Shown piece by piece: positions 17,253 to 26,246 of a stretch of DNA of 64,000 bases. A program made the position numbers and the translations under genes. Position 1 is the stretch's first letter. Every line of letters begins with the position of its first letter. Origin of the DNA: Mesobacillus jeotgali (GTDB lineage: Bacteria > Bacillota > Bacilli > Bacillales > Cytobacillaceae); contig NZ_FVZC01000007.1 in assembly GCF_900166585.1 (NCBI RefSeq), positions 62,001 through 126,000 on the forward strand, read 5' to 3'. The notes under the pieces were generated by a model. That model was given only the letters and a program-made list of their open reading frames with translations. It was not told the DNA's origin and searched no databases.

Positions 17253-17399
17253 TACACAAAAAATAGGGATATTGCGATTAAATTTCAATGAAATGAATAG
17301 TTAGGCTATAGGGAGAATAGGTTGGTGAAATACAGGAAGAAATTTTAGAACTAATAGATATATAATAACTATACATGCGAGATAGAGGGGTGAAGGCCT

Positions 17400-17951
17400 A
17401 TTACAAGTGAAGAAAAATGGAAAGCAGTTAGTACCTGTAATAATTACTATGATGGGTTGTTTTATTATGCAGTCATAACAACAGGGATCTTTTGCAGACC
17501 ATCCTGTAAGGCTAAGACACCTTTGAAAAAGAACACCATTTTCTTTGATAATATAGAGGATGCGCTAAAAGATGGATTTAGGCCATGCAAAATGTGTAGG
17601 CCTGATCTTAATGAAACAACTTATGATCCTAATAAAGAATTAATAGAAAAAGCAAAAGAAATAATTAATAACAGCTATAATAAACCTCTTAACAGTAAAA
17701 AGATAGCCCAGGGGCTCGGTGTCAGCAGTAATCATCTAGCTAGACTATTTAAACATTATTATGGCATGACCATATCGGATTATATTGTTGAGTTAAGAAT
17801 GGAAGAAGCAATCAGGCTTTTGACACATACGGATATAGAAATTACTGAAGTTGCACTTAAAGCAGGGGTTAAAAGCATGTCTAACTTTTATAAAAATTTT
17901 AAAGAGAGAACTGGATTAACCCCAAAAGAATACAGAATGAAGAGTCTGTAA
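17400..17951 (+). CDS. adaA: Ada-type methylphosphotriester repair protein and AraC activator
   Basis: The product takes a methyl group from DNA phosphotriesters onto a zinc-bound cysteine and then activates alkylation-repair genes. The N-terminal Ada zinc domain has its four cysteines (FCRPSC ... CKMC). It is followed by an AraC-type pair of helix-turn-helix motifs ending TGLTPKEYR. The first clear in-frame start is TTG 17457, but that cuts into the domain. The upstream codons (ITSEEKWKAV) match the family and an in-frame TGA lies at 17391. The only fit with a ribosome site (GAGGGGTG, seven bases away) is ATT at 17400, a very rare start codon. A nearby frameshift is the other explanation. 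The DUF1203 gene follows. Confidence 0.8.
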   Translation: MTSEEKWKAVSTCNNYYDGLFYYAVITTGIFCRPSCKAKTPLKKNTIFFDNIEDALKDGFRPCKMCRPDLNETTYDPNKELIEKAKEIINNSYNKPLNSKKIAQGLGVSSNHLARLFKHYYGMTISDYIVELRMEEAIRLLTHTDIEITEVALKAGVKSMSNFYKNFKERTGLTPKEYRMKSL

Positions 17952-18011
17952 ATAGTTATTTAGAAATGCTTTATAACAACTAAATAAGCTTGAAATAAGG
18001 AGGGATAGAAT

Positions 18012-18485
18012 ATGAGAAATAACTTTCAAATCGTTGCGTTACAAGAGAAGGAATTTGATAACCTATTTTTAATGAATGAAGAAGTATTAAAAAGCATCGG
18101 GGCAGTCAAAATGACAGCAAATAAAAAGCCTGGATATCCCTGCCGGGTAAGTTTAAAGGATGCAGAGGTAGGAGAAGAAGTAATCTTACTGAATTACCAA
18201 TATCATGATGTTAATTCCCCTTATAAGGCAAGTGGGCCTATTTTTATACGAAAGGGAGCAACTACCGCTAAGCTTGCTGTTAATGAAATTCCGGATATGT
18301 TACATCATAGGTATCTGTCTGTGCGCGGCTACAATACTGAATCAATGATTGTAGAGGCAAGGGTTACAGAAGGTGTAAACTTAAGAGAGAATATAGATGA
18401 AATTTTTGATAATAAAGAAGTAGAATACATTCACATTCTTAATGCTAAACCAGGATGCTATAACTGCCTTGTTAATAGAGTGTGA
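18012..18485 (+). CDS. DUF1203 family protein
   Basis: This 157-residue protein carries the core DUF1203 pattern: CRVSLKDAEVGEEVILLNY, then YHDVNSPYKASGPIFIRKG, and a late Cys pair (GCYNC). Function is unknown. Start ATG follows AAGGAGG. It lies 60 bases after adaA on the same strand, so the two may be co-transcribed and share a link to DNA-damage response, but DUF1203 genes occur in many contexts. Confidence 0.8.
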   Translation: MRNNFQIVALQEKEFDNLFLMNEEVLKSIGAVKMTANKKPGYPCRVSLKDAEVGEEVILLNYQYHDVNSPYKASGPIFIRKGATTAKLAVNEIPDMLHHRYLSVRGYNTESMIVEARVTEGVNLRENIDEIFDNKEVEYIHILNAKPGCYNCLVNRV

Positions 18486-18645
18486 AGTTGGAATTGGGAA
18501 CATCAATAATCCTATACACATAATTTCTAAATGATAATTGGGTCTGATAAGAGCTTAGTAGGCATGCCGGTGGAGCCAAAAAACGACAGGTTAGAGCGGA
18601 GATGACCTGGAGTTTAGAGTGGATTTGGACAAAGCGAAATTGTTG

Positions 18646-18745
18646 TAAACTTACCAGCTTTCTGTGTTGCCATACTGTGAAGCTGTTTCGAAAATTGAAT
18701 TAGTTTAATTTGGAGAGCCTTATCCATTTGTGGATAGGGCTCTTG
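18646..18745 (+). repeat. Dispersed repeat copy D
   Basis: The copy begins TAAACTTACCAGCTTTCTG followed by TGTTGCCATACTGTGAAGCTG and ends in the hairpin GAGCCTTATCC-ATTTGT-GGATAGGGCTC. This is the most complete copy next to A. The 395-base gap 18486-18880 otherwise holds no gene. Confidence 0.65.
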
Positions 18746-18880
18746 CAGTTTCAGGAAATCACTCAATGTGACAAAGGCATTACTTTCCTTTCTGTTTCCA
18801 TTTCCTGCAATCCACCCATTTATAATAATTCACCAGTAGGAAATACTGTATAAATAAATTGTAAAGTGGAGGACAGAATC

Positions 18881-19684
18881 ATGCCTGAATTGCCAGAGAT
18901 GGAAACATATAAAACAATGCTGGGGTCATTAATTGGCGGGCGAAAAATTACGGCTGTTGAGATTGGGCGGGAAAAGTCCATTAATGTACCAGTTGACAGG
19001 TTTACTATGCAAGTTTCAAACCAGGCTATAAAAACGATTACTAGAAGAGCTAAATATTTAATTTTTCAATTACAGGATGGAAAATGTTTATTATTGCACT
19101 TGATGCTTGGCGGATGGATGTTTTTTGGCAAAGAGGAAGATCGGCCAAACAGGACCATTCAAGTAAAGCTATCATTCGGGGAACAAAGTTTATATTTCAT
19201 AGGACTGCGATTGGGCTACCTGCATCTTTTATCACCTGAAGAGGTCCAGGAAGAGTTTAAAAAGTTGGGACCAGAAGTGCTTGAGCATGGTTTTACATTG
19301 GATGCCTTTCATCAAATAATGGGAAAAAGAAAAGGAACAATTAAAACAACATTAATCAATCAAGAAGTGCTAGCTGGAATAGGGAATGGGTATTCTGATG
19401 AGATTCTTTGGCATGCAGAGATTCGCCCTGATAAAAAAATCAATGATCTTGACAAACAACAAATCTCACGGCTATATCATTCGATTCAGTTTATCCTTAG
19501 AAGAGGAATCGAACAAGGTGGTTATATGGAAAACCCTCTCTATAAAGGAGATGGCAAAACAGGAGGCTACCAATTTTATGTTTACGACAGAGAAGGACAG
19601 GAGTGTTCTCGTTGCAATGCCCACATTTTAAAAAGCGAAATCTCTTCACGGAAAACGTACTTTTGTCCCAATTGCCAGCCTTAA
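18881..19684 (+). CDS. Fpg/Nei-family DNA glycosylase
   Basis: This 267-residue base-excision repair enzyme begins MPELPEME. The family needs Pro at position 2 as nucleophile, so the start must be ATG 18881 (GGAGGA seven bases upstream) and not the in-frame ATG at 18866. Glu3 follows in PELPE, and the conserved lysine lies in TRRAKYLIF. The C-terminal zinc finger is complete (CSRC ... CPNC). It removes oxidised bases and nicks the strand. The loop LMLGGWMF differs from the usual LRMTG of MutM, so this may be a second, divergent Fpg copy. Confidence 0.85.
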   Translation: MPELPEMETYKTMLGSLIGGRKITAVEIGREKSINVPVDRFTMQVSNQAIKTITRRAKYLIFQLQDGKCLLLHLMLGGWMFFGKEEDRPNRTIQVKLSFGEQSLYFIGLRLGYLHLLSPEEVQEEFKKLGPEVLEHGFTLDAFHQIMGKRKGTIKTTLINQEVLAGIGNGYSDEILWHAEIRPDKKINDLDKQQISRLYHSIQFILRRGIEQGGYMENPLYKGDGKTGGYQFYVYDREGQECSRCNAHILKSEISSRKTYFCPNCQP

Positions 19685-19828
19685 ATGGTAACTTGAGGCT
19701 CTGCCTAATTTGTCCTTTAGCTTAGAGTATAAACTCTTATAAATTAGTTTCCGTCATAAGCGGCTCAGGAATTGAAGCATTCATTCCTGAGTACTTCATA
19801 TCTCTTAAATTCTTTAACGTGAGGCACG

Positions 19829-20887
19829 TTATAACAATAAAAGCAACAAAGGTCCTATCGCGGCTAATGCTGCGAATCCTAGAACTCCCACAAGCACCGG
19901 CTTTATTCCTGCTTTCTTAAAGTCACCGAAATTTATACCTAATCCTAATCCTGCCATTGCCATCGCAAGAAGATAGACACTTACCTCAATTAAAAAATTG
20001 GATAGGTTAGAGGATATTAAGCTGAACGTTGTCACAACACTCATGGCGAGGAAACCGAATATAAACCAGGGGATGGGTAGATTCTTTATCTTGCTAGATG
20101 TACTATTACTAGTCTTCTGATCCTTTTCTGTAAACAAATACCCTAAAAAAAGAGCTGCAGGGATTAACAAAGCTACGCGACCAAGTTTGGTTAAAAGAGC
20201 ATTCTCCATACTAGCTCCCCCGCCTGGTGCAGCAGCAGCAATGACATGAGCTAGTTCATGTAAAGTCGCTCCAACTAAGACACCATAACTTTCTGATTCG
20301 AAAGGAAGTAGAGGATAAAGAATGATATACATGAGTGACCCAATAGTTCCTAAGATTGCAATACATGCAACCGCTAATGCAGTATATTCCTTCTTAGTTT
20401 TGATTACAGAGGAAACAGCTACGATAGCCGCCGCTCCGCAGACAGCTGTTCCAACAGCAATTAAGGCAGAAAGTTGAGGATTAACTTTGAAAACCTTTCC
20501 TAAAAATATCATTAGGCCAAGAGTGAAAGTGATTACAATTACATCGATGAGGACCACCGACATTCCCGCTTCTACAATATGCTGAAGATTAAGCCTAAGC
20601 CCCATTAAGATGATCCCGGTTCTTAACAGATATTTACTGCTGAACCCTATTCCAATATCTGCGCTTGTTTGAGGTCCCATGAGGCTTCTCCATGACATTC
20701 CTAACAAAATGGAAATAATCATAATCCCCATTATTGATAAGAATGGTAGGTTGGTAATTTGATCCGCAACTGCAGCAAGGACCCCGGTTAATACGATTCC
20801 TCTTGTTAAGTCTCTTACGTATTTCTTTCGTTTTTCTGTTATGAAAGGGGCTGGTTTAAATTCCTCTAATATTTTTTTGGCTTCCAT
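19829..20887 (-). CDS. YeiH-family putative sulfate exporter
   Basis: This 352-residue integral membrane protein has about ten hydrophobic segments and the family signatures GIILMGLRL and GTAVCGAAAIVAV. YeiH-like proteins are annotated as sulfate or sulfonate exporters, although substrates are mostly untested. It is a single leftward gene; in relatives a LysR gene is often adjacent, but here the nearest is 4 kb away. Start ATG lies behind GGGGGAGA. Length is normal. Confidence 0.8.
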   Translation of the reverse strand: MEAKKILEEFKPAPFITEKRKKYVRDLTRGIVLTGVLAAVADQITNLPFLSIMGIMIISILLGMSWRSLMGPQTSADIGIGFSSKYLLRTGIILMGLRLNLQHIVEAGMSVVLIDVIVITFTLGLMIFLGKVFKVNPQLSALIAVGTAVCGAAAIVAVSSVIKTKKEYTALAVACIAILGTIGSLMYIILYPLLPFESESYGVLVGATLHELAHVIAAAAPGGGASMENALLTKLGRVALLIPAALFLGYLFTEKDQKTSNSTSSKIKNLPIPWFIFGFLAMSVVTTFSLISSNLSNFLIEVSVYLLAMAMAGLGLGINFGDFKKAGIKPVLVGVLGFAALAAIGPLLLLLL

Positions 20888-21156
20888 TGTTCTCCCCCTG
20901 GATAATTGTTTAGTTAACCTTAGCAGAGTTCCAAGGAGGAATAAAATAGAAATTTTTCATTATAGCTATTTAAAATTCTTATTATCGAACTGGGAGGAGG
21001 AAAGGAAATTTACTAAGATATTTACCATTAGTTTTTATTATCATCACAATAAAAATAAGTTGTTTTACTAATTTTTAAGGCTATTGTAACTTAGATTCAA
21101 CACTTGCTAAATTTTCCAAAAATAAGCCGATTTTATTAATGTGAGGAGGGATATTT

Positions 21157-22383
21157 ATGAAATATAGTTACTTATCTCATTTGTACTGCCCGAAATGTAA
21201 TAAGAGTTATAATTCAGCGGATAAAAACCAGCTTTGCTCTTGTGGGTCCCCATTATTAGTGCAATATGATCTTGAGGAACTAAAGAAATATTGGTCGCCT
21301 AAAGACTTGATTGGCAGAGAAACAAATTTGTGGAGATACCATGAGCTGCTTCCAATACGTCACGAAGAAAATGTCGTGTCATTAGGAGAAGGCATGACTC
21401 CTTTACTGCCGATGCAACGATTAGGAAAGGAGATGGCAATTCCTAAGCTTTTAATGAAGGATGAAGGGATTATTCCAACTGGGTCCTTTAAAGCTCGGGG
21501 GGCGGCCGTTGGTGTTTCCAAAGCTAAAGAGCTGGGAATCCAGGAGTTGGCCATGCCTACAAACGGCAACGCTGGAGCGGCATGGGCATTATATGCTGCA
21601 AGGGCAGGCATTCAATCAAATATTGTGATGCCAATTGACGCCCCGAAGATTACTAGAAACGAATGTGCCATATCTGGGTCAAACCTATTTTTGGTGGACG
21701 GCTTGATTAGTGACGCAGGTAAGATTATTGCACAAGCTGTTAAAGATTATCAATTATTTGATGCATCGACTTTGAAAGAACCTTATCGCATCGAAGGTAA
21801 GAAGACTATGGGCTTGGAAATTGCTGAGCAATTGAATTGGAAAATGCCTGATGTCATTTTGTATCCGACTGGCGGGGGCGTAGGGATTATAGGAATCTAT
21901 AAGGCTCTTAAGGAACTTCAGGAGTTAGGCTGGGTACAAGGTGAACTTCCTAGATTGGTGGCTGTTCAAGCTGCAGGGTGTGCCCCAATTGTTAAAGCAT
22001 GGGAGCAAAAGAAGGATGTTTCTGAATTTTGGCCGGATTCTACAACCATTGCATTTGGTATTAATGTACCAAAGGCTTTGGGTGACTTCCTGGTTCTTGA
22101 CGCTATTTATAAGACCAAGGGTTGTGCGATCGCGATCGAGGACCCGGCGATTTTAGAGGAGCAAAGAAAGATTGCGGCTTTTGAAGGAGCGTTTATTTGT
22201 CCTGAAGGGGCTTCGACCTTTGTTGCAGCTCGCCGTCTAAGAGAAAATGGGTGGATAAAGGAAGAAGATGTTGTTGTAGCCCTTAATACAGGCTCAGGCC
22301 TTAAGTATCCTGATACTGTTCAGGTTAAAGTACCTGTTTTAGAAAAAGGAAGTTTTATAAAAATCCCAATTACAAACTGTTAA
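21157..22383 (+). CDS. thrC: Threonine synthase
   Basis: This 408-residue PLP enzyme converts O-phosphohomoserine to threonine. The PLP lysine is in GSFKARG, the phosphate-binding loop is PTGGGVG, and an N-terminal rubredoxin-like zinc site (CPKC ... CSCG) marks the longer threonine synthase form. No hom or thrB gene is next to it, so it may be a second copy or a threonine synthase-like paralogue. Start ATG follows GAGGAGGG. Confidence 0.85.
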   Translation: MKYSYLSHLYCPKCNKSYNSADKNQLCSCGSPLLVQYDLEELKKYWSPKDLIGRETNLWRYHELLPIRHEENVVSLGEGMTPLLPMQRLGKEMAIPKLLMKDEGIIPTGSFKARGAAVGVSKAKELGIQELAMPTNGNAGAAWALYAARAGIQSNIVMPIDAPKITRNECAISGSNLFLVDGLISDAGKIIAQAVKDYQLFDASTLKEPYRIEGKKTMGLEIAEQLNWKMPDVILYPTGGGVGIIGIYKALKELQELGWVQGELPRLVAVQAAGCAPIVKAWEQKKDVSEFWPDSTTIAFGINVPKALGDFLVLDAIYKTKGCAIAIEDPAILEEQRKIAAFEGAFICPEGASTFVAARRLRENGWIKEEDVVVALNTGSGLKYPDTVQVKVPVLEKGSFIKIPITNC

Positions 22384-22512
22384 CATAAACGGTTTTTCTC
22401 AGGAGGAACCGGTCAGATGATCTAAACATTTTAACCCAACCTGGCTTCAGCATGCTATTGGCCCATATTCACAAGAAATGAAATTGAGATAATTGCTTTT
22501 ACGGAAATGGAA

Positions 22513-22560
22513 GTGGGATACGATTGTCTTAAACAAATAGACGATTCCCCACCTTTTTTT
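22513..22560 (+). terminator. Terminator after thrC
   Basis: GTGGG/CCCAC and GTCT/AGAC pair across the stem and TTTTTTT follows. The rest of the gap 22384-22758 is non-coding and should hold the promoter of the symporter gene. Confidence 0.65.
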
Positions 22561-22758
22561 AAAAATTAAACTAACTGAATATTTTATCTATTTCGAATTA
22601 TATATATAACATAATGGCTTTTTATGTATGCGCTTTCAAATCAACATGACACTTCTTTCAGAAACTCATGGAGGGAGGTAATAAGTTTTTAAGGAGGATA
22701 GGTTTCTTGTAATACTCCGTTATCCTATTCAAGATTTATCAATAAAAGGGGGATTTTT

Positions 22759-23997
22759 ATGAAAAAAATGGGCCTGTTAACACAAATTTTAATAGCATTT
22801 GTTCTTGCAATAGTGATTGGTGTACTCGCCGGTCCAAGTGCAGAGATTGTACAGCCTCTGGGAGATTTATTTTTACGCCTCATCAAATTTATTATTGTTC
22901 CCTTAGTACTCGCTTCCCTTGTAGTTGGTGTTGCGGGCACAGGTGATATCAAGCATCTAGGACGTATGGGCGGAATAGCATTTTCGTACTATTTGATTAC
23001 AACTGCTATTGCGGTAACTGTCGGTTTAATTTTTGGAAGCCTGTTTTCACCTGGGAAAGGCCTTAACATCACACAATCAGCAGAAAAGGTAGAAGTTAAT
23101 GAAGCTCCAACGATTATTGAACAACTTCTAAACATAGTACCTGTTAATCCAATACAGGCCTTAGTAGAAGGAAATATGCTGCAAATTATCTTCTTTGCCA
23201 TTTTCCTTGGATTAGCCATAACGATATTAGGTGATAAGGCGAAAACTTTCTATAGCTTCTTTGATGAATTGGCTGAAGTGATGTATAAAATTACGGCTAT
23301 CGTTATGAAGTTTGCTCCAGTTGGAATATTTGGACTTGTAACACCGATTGTTGGGAAATACGGGCTCTCCGTACTCCTCCCTCTTTTAAAGGTTATTCTT
23401 GCTGTCTATATAGGCTGTATTCTTCACGCAGCATTGATGTATGGTTTTTCTGTAAAAGCTTTTGCCAATATGAGTCCTATTAAATTCTTTAAGGGAATTG
23501 CACCTGCAAGCTTAGTAGCATTTAGTACATCAAGCAGCTCAGGAACTTTGCCTATAACGATTAAGAGCACCGAAGAAAACTTAGGAGTATCTAGAAAAGT
23601 CAGCAGTTTCGTTCTTCCTTTAGGAGCTACCATCAATATGGATGGAACTGCTATTTATTTAGGTGTTGCTACGCTATTTGTGGCCCAGTACTTTGGAGTA
23701 GATCTTTCCATGATGCAAATGTTAACGATTGTATTAACCGCAACTCTTGCATCAATAGGTGCTGCTGGAGTCCCAGGTGCAGGATTGATTATGAGTACGA
23801 TGGTAATAACTTCTGTAGGGCTGCCTTTAGAAGGTATTGCATTAATTGCAGGTATTGATAGGATTTTGGATATGATTCGGACATCTGTTAATGTAACAGG
23901 TGACGCATCTGCCGCTGTTGTTGTTCAAGCAATGGAAGAGAAAAGGGAAATGAGATTATCCAATGACTTAAGTACATCGAATGACGTAAGTGCATAA
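22759..23997 (+). CDS. Dicarboxylate/amino acid:cation symporter (DAACS family)
   Basis: This 412-residue membrane transporter belongs to the GltP/DctA family. Family marks are the serine-rich re-entrant loop (FSTSSSSGTLP), the GATINMDGTA motif and the later PGAGLIM and GIDRILDM motifs. It brings in glutamate, aspartate or C4-dicarboxylates with Na+ or H+. Start ATG lies behind AAAGGGGG. A LysR regulator is transcribed toward it from the right and could control it, but the two genes are convergent. Exact substrate is not readable. Confidence 0.9.
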   Translation: MKKMGLLTQILIAFVLAIVIGVLAGPSAEIVQPLGDLFLRLIKFIIVPLVLASLVVGVAGTGDIKHLGRMGGIAFSYYLITTAIAVTVGLIFGSLFSPGKGLNITQSAEKVEVNEAPTIIEQLLNIVPVNPIQALVEGNMLQIIFFAIFLGLAITILGDKAKTFYSFFDELAEVMYKITAIVMKFAPVGIFGLVTPIVGKYGLSVLLPLLKVILAVYIGCILHAALMYGFSVKAFANMSPIKFFKGIAPASLVAFSTSSSSGTLPITIKSTEENLGVSRKVSSFVLPLGATINMDGTAIYLGVATLFVAQYFGVDLSMMQMLTIVLTATLASIGAAGVPGAGLIMSTMVITSVGLPLEGIALIAGIDRILDMIRTSVNVTGDASAAVVVQAMEEKREMRLSNDLSTSNDVSA

Positions 23998-24015
23998 CTA
24001 GTAATAAATTGATCT

Positions 24016-24044
24016 AGCCTTGGTTTTTGAACAAAACCAAGGCT
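24016..24044. terminator. Bidirectional terminator between symporter and LysR genes
   Basis: AGCCTTGGTTTT pairs with AAAACCAAGGCT around a 5-base loop, between two convergent stop codons. Confidence 0.8.
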
Positions 24045-24045
24045 A

Positions 24046-24969
24046 TTAGTTCTTTTGATAACAATCAAACATCCGGGAAAGATTACCGAAAGGATAGTTA
24101 TTAAGGAAATCCAGGAAAACATCCATGAGTTTAGTGTGAAAATCCGATTTATGGATGACATACGAGAAGTTTCTAATTATTGGATTGTTTTTGACCCGTA
24201 ATAAGTGCAGTGTCCCCAGTGCAATTTCTTTTTGAATGACATATTTGGACATAATCGATATCCCCATACCTGCCTCTACAGATTCCTTTATAATTTGAGA
24301 ACTTCCGAATGACATGATAGCTAAGGGAGAAAAGTCATTCCTTAAAAAGAGTGAATCTATCGTTTGTCTAGTCCCCGAACCCTCCTCACGCAGGACCCAG
24401 GTCTCCGAAGCTAATTCTTCCAATTCAATCTCGTCTCTAGAGGCAAAACGGTGATTAGAAGATACAGTGACCAACAATTCATCTTGTGCAAAAGGCTGGA
24501 TGATCAGGGTTGGATGCTGCTCAATTTTCCCTTCCACAATTCCAACATCTAATTCATGTCTTAGTAGTCTGGCAATAATTCGATTGGTGTTTCGAATGGA
24601 TATGTCGGGTGTGATGAGCGGATAAGAAGTTTTAAATTCTGAAACGATTCGTGGCAGCAGATATTCGCCAAACGTAAAGCTTGATCCTATGAATAATGGA
24701 CCACTCGTAGAAAAGGATAAATCGTCGATTAATCTTTGCATATGTTCATATTTATGAAGTATGTCTTTGGCATGGTGATACAGAACTTCTCCAGCCTTCG
24801 TCAAACGGACATATTTATTCGTACGATCAAATAATTTTACTCCATATTTTTTTTCTAATCCTTTTATTATTAAAGTAACTGCCGATTGAGTAACATGCAG
24901 AGCTTCAGCAGAACGGGTAAAATTCTTTTTTTCAGCAACTGTAACAAAGGTAATAAGCTGTTGATCCAT
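24046..24969 (-). CDS. LysR-family transcriptional regulator
   Basis: This 307-residue regulator has the N-terminal winged helix-turn-helix (FTRSAEALHVTQSAVT, then LEKKYGVKLFDRT) and a periplasmic-binding-like effector domain from about residue 90. It resembles the CysL/YwfK type. Such regulators usually control a divergent neighbour; here the divergent neighbour is the Nif3-like gene 250 bases away. The YeiH-type transporter at 19.8 kb is another possible target because the two are often linked. Effector unknown. Confidence 0.9.
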   Translation of the reverse strand: MDQQLITFVTVAEKKNFTRSAEALHVTQSAVTLIIKGLEKKYGVKLFDRTNKYVRLTKAGEVLYHHAKDILHKYEHMQRLIDDLSFSTSGPLFIGSSFTFGEYLLPRIVSEFKTSYPLITPDISIRNTNRIIARLLRHELDVGIVEGKIEQHPTLIIQPFAQDELLVTVSSNHRFASRDEIELEELASETWVLREEGSGTRQTIDSLFLRNDFSPLAIMSFGSSQIIKESVEAGMGISIMSKYVIQKEIALGTLHLLRVKNNPIIRNFSYVIHKSDFHTKLMDVFLDFLNNYPFGNLSRMFDCYQKN

Positions 24970-25218
24970 TGCTTTGGCCTCCCAGAATTATTCAACTGAC
25001 TATTTAGAAAATTCTTATTACTCATAGAATATTTTAATCTATTTTTAAAAAAGAACAAGGTAATTTGGAAATAGAAGAAATCTATTTCATTCTAATTAGG
25101 GAATATATGGGTGTGGTAAGGTAAAATGGTTAATGGGCACAAACCTTGAGAAAATCATTTTTAATGCAACCAGGTATGAAAGTGAACGTAAAACTGATGA
25201 AATTCAGGAGGGCAGTAA

Positions 25219-25977
25219 ATGGATGTTATACAAATTGTTGATAGAATTAATGATCTGTTCAATATAAAAAATAAGAAAATCTATTCCGATGAATCTGGGC
25301 TTACATACCATGCAGATAAAAAGGTTAAAAAGTTAGGCTACTGTGTGAACCTCACGCTTGAAACGATAGAGGAAGCAAGGATGCATGGAGTTGAAATGAT
25401 GGTGACACACCACGATGCATGGGATGAAATATATGGATTAAAAGATGCATGCATCGAAAAACTAGCAGAATATGGTATAAGTCACTACTATAATCACTTG
25501 CCGCTTGATGATTGTAACTTTGGAACAAATGATAGTTTATTAACAAAATTGAATTTAAAGATTGTTAAAAGAACCCACGAATGGGAAGGGTTATTTTTTG
25601 GCAGAATCGCAGAGTATGAAGAAGAAATCGAATTAAATGATTTAGTAAAGAATATGGAGAACCTGCTTGAAGAACCAGTTAAATACTGGCGGTTTAATGG
25701 CCATAAGGTAAAGCGAGTGGGCTTAGTCTGTGGTAACGGAGCACCAACCGCTTGCCTTAAAGAAGCAGTTGAAAATAAGTGCGATGTCTACATAACAGGT
25801 GAATGTAATTTGTATACGATTCAATATGCTCAGTTAAAAGGGATCAATCTTATCATTGGGAGTCATACTTTCACAGAATTCTTTGGAATCGAAAGTTTAG
25901 CATTGAAATTGACTGAGAATATAAAAGAACTTGAAGTAGTGAGACTTAATGAAGAACATTATGAAGCGAATATATAA
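25219..25977 (+). CDS. Nif3-like dinuclear metal-binding protein
   Basis: This 252-residue protein belongs to the Nif3/YqfO family. Metal-ligand motifs are visible: MVTHHDAWD near the N-terminus, HLPLDDCNFG in the middle and GSHTFTEFFGIE near the end. Members form ring-shaped hexamers with two metals per subunit and have no agreed function. Start ATG follows CAGGAGGG. It lacks the inserted PII-like domain of longer homologues. It stands alone and is divergent from the LysR gene. Confidence 0.85.
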   Translation: MDVIQIVDRINDLFNIKNKKIYSDESGLTYHADKKVKKLGYCVNLTLETIEEARMHGVEMMVTHHDAWDEIYGLKDACIEKLAEYGISHYYNHLPLDDCNFGTNDSLLTKLNLKIVKRTHEWEGLFFGRIAEYEEEIELNDLVKNMENLLEEPVKYWRFNGHKVKRVGLVCGNGAPTACLKEAVENKCDVYITGECNLYTIQYAQLKGINLIIGSHTFTEFFGIESLALKLTENIKELEVVRLNEEHYEANI

Positions 25978-26100
25978 TAAGACAAACTAACAGAGAACTG
26001 CGTATAACTTAAAGTAAAAGCCACCCCATATATGTAAAGAGGGTCCTAAAGGATCTATCCTTGGTATGACGGCGCGCGAAAATGGTCTTGAATTATAGGA

Positions 26101-26137
26101 GAGCCTTATCCTTTGGTATGGTGGATAAGGCTCTTTT
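26101..26137 (+). repeat. Dispersed repeat copy E (hairpin part)
   Basis: GAGCCTTATCC and GGATAAGGCTC flank a loop that carries an extra TATGGT compared with copies A and B; TTTTAG follows. The left-end block seen in copies A, C and D is not obvious here. Confidence 0.6.
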
Positions 26138-26246
26138 AGCAGAAGAGATTTCATTATTTGAAGTGATATTTGTATCTCGAGATTGAGACGGAAAAACCGT
26201 CCCCATGCCTGTTAGAATTCCATCCCAGAAGGAGAGAACAAATATA

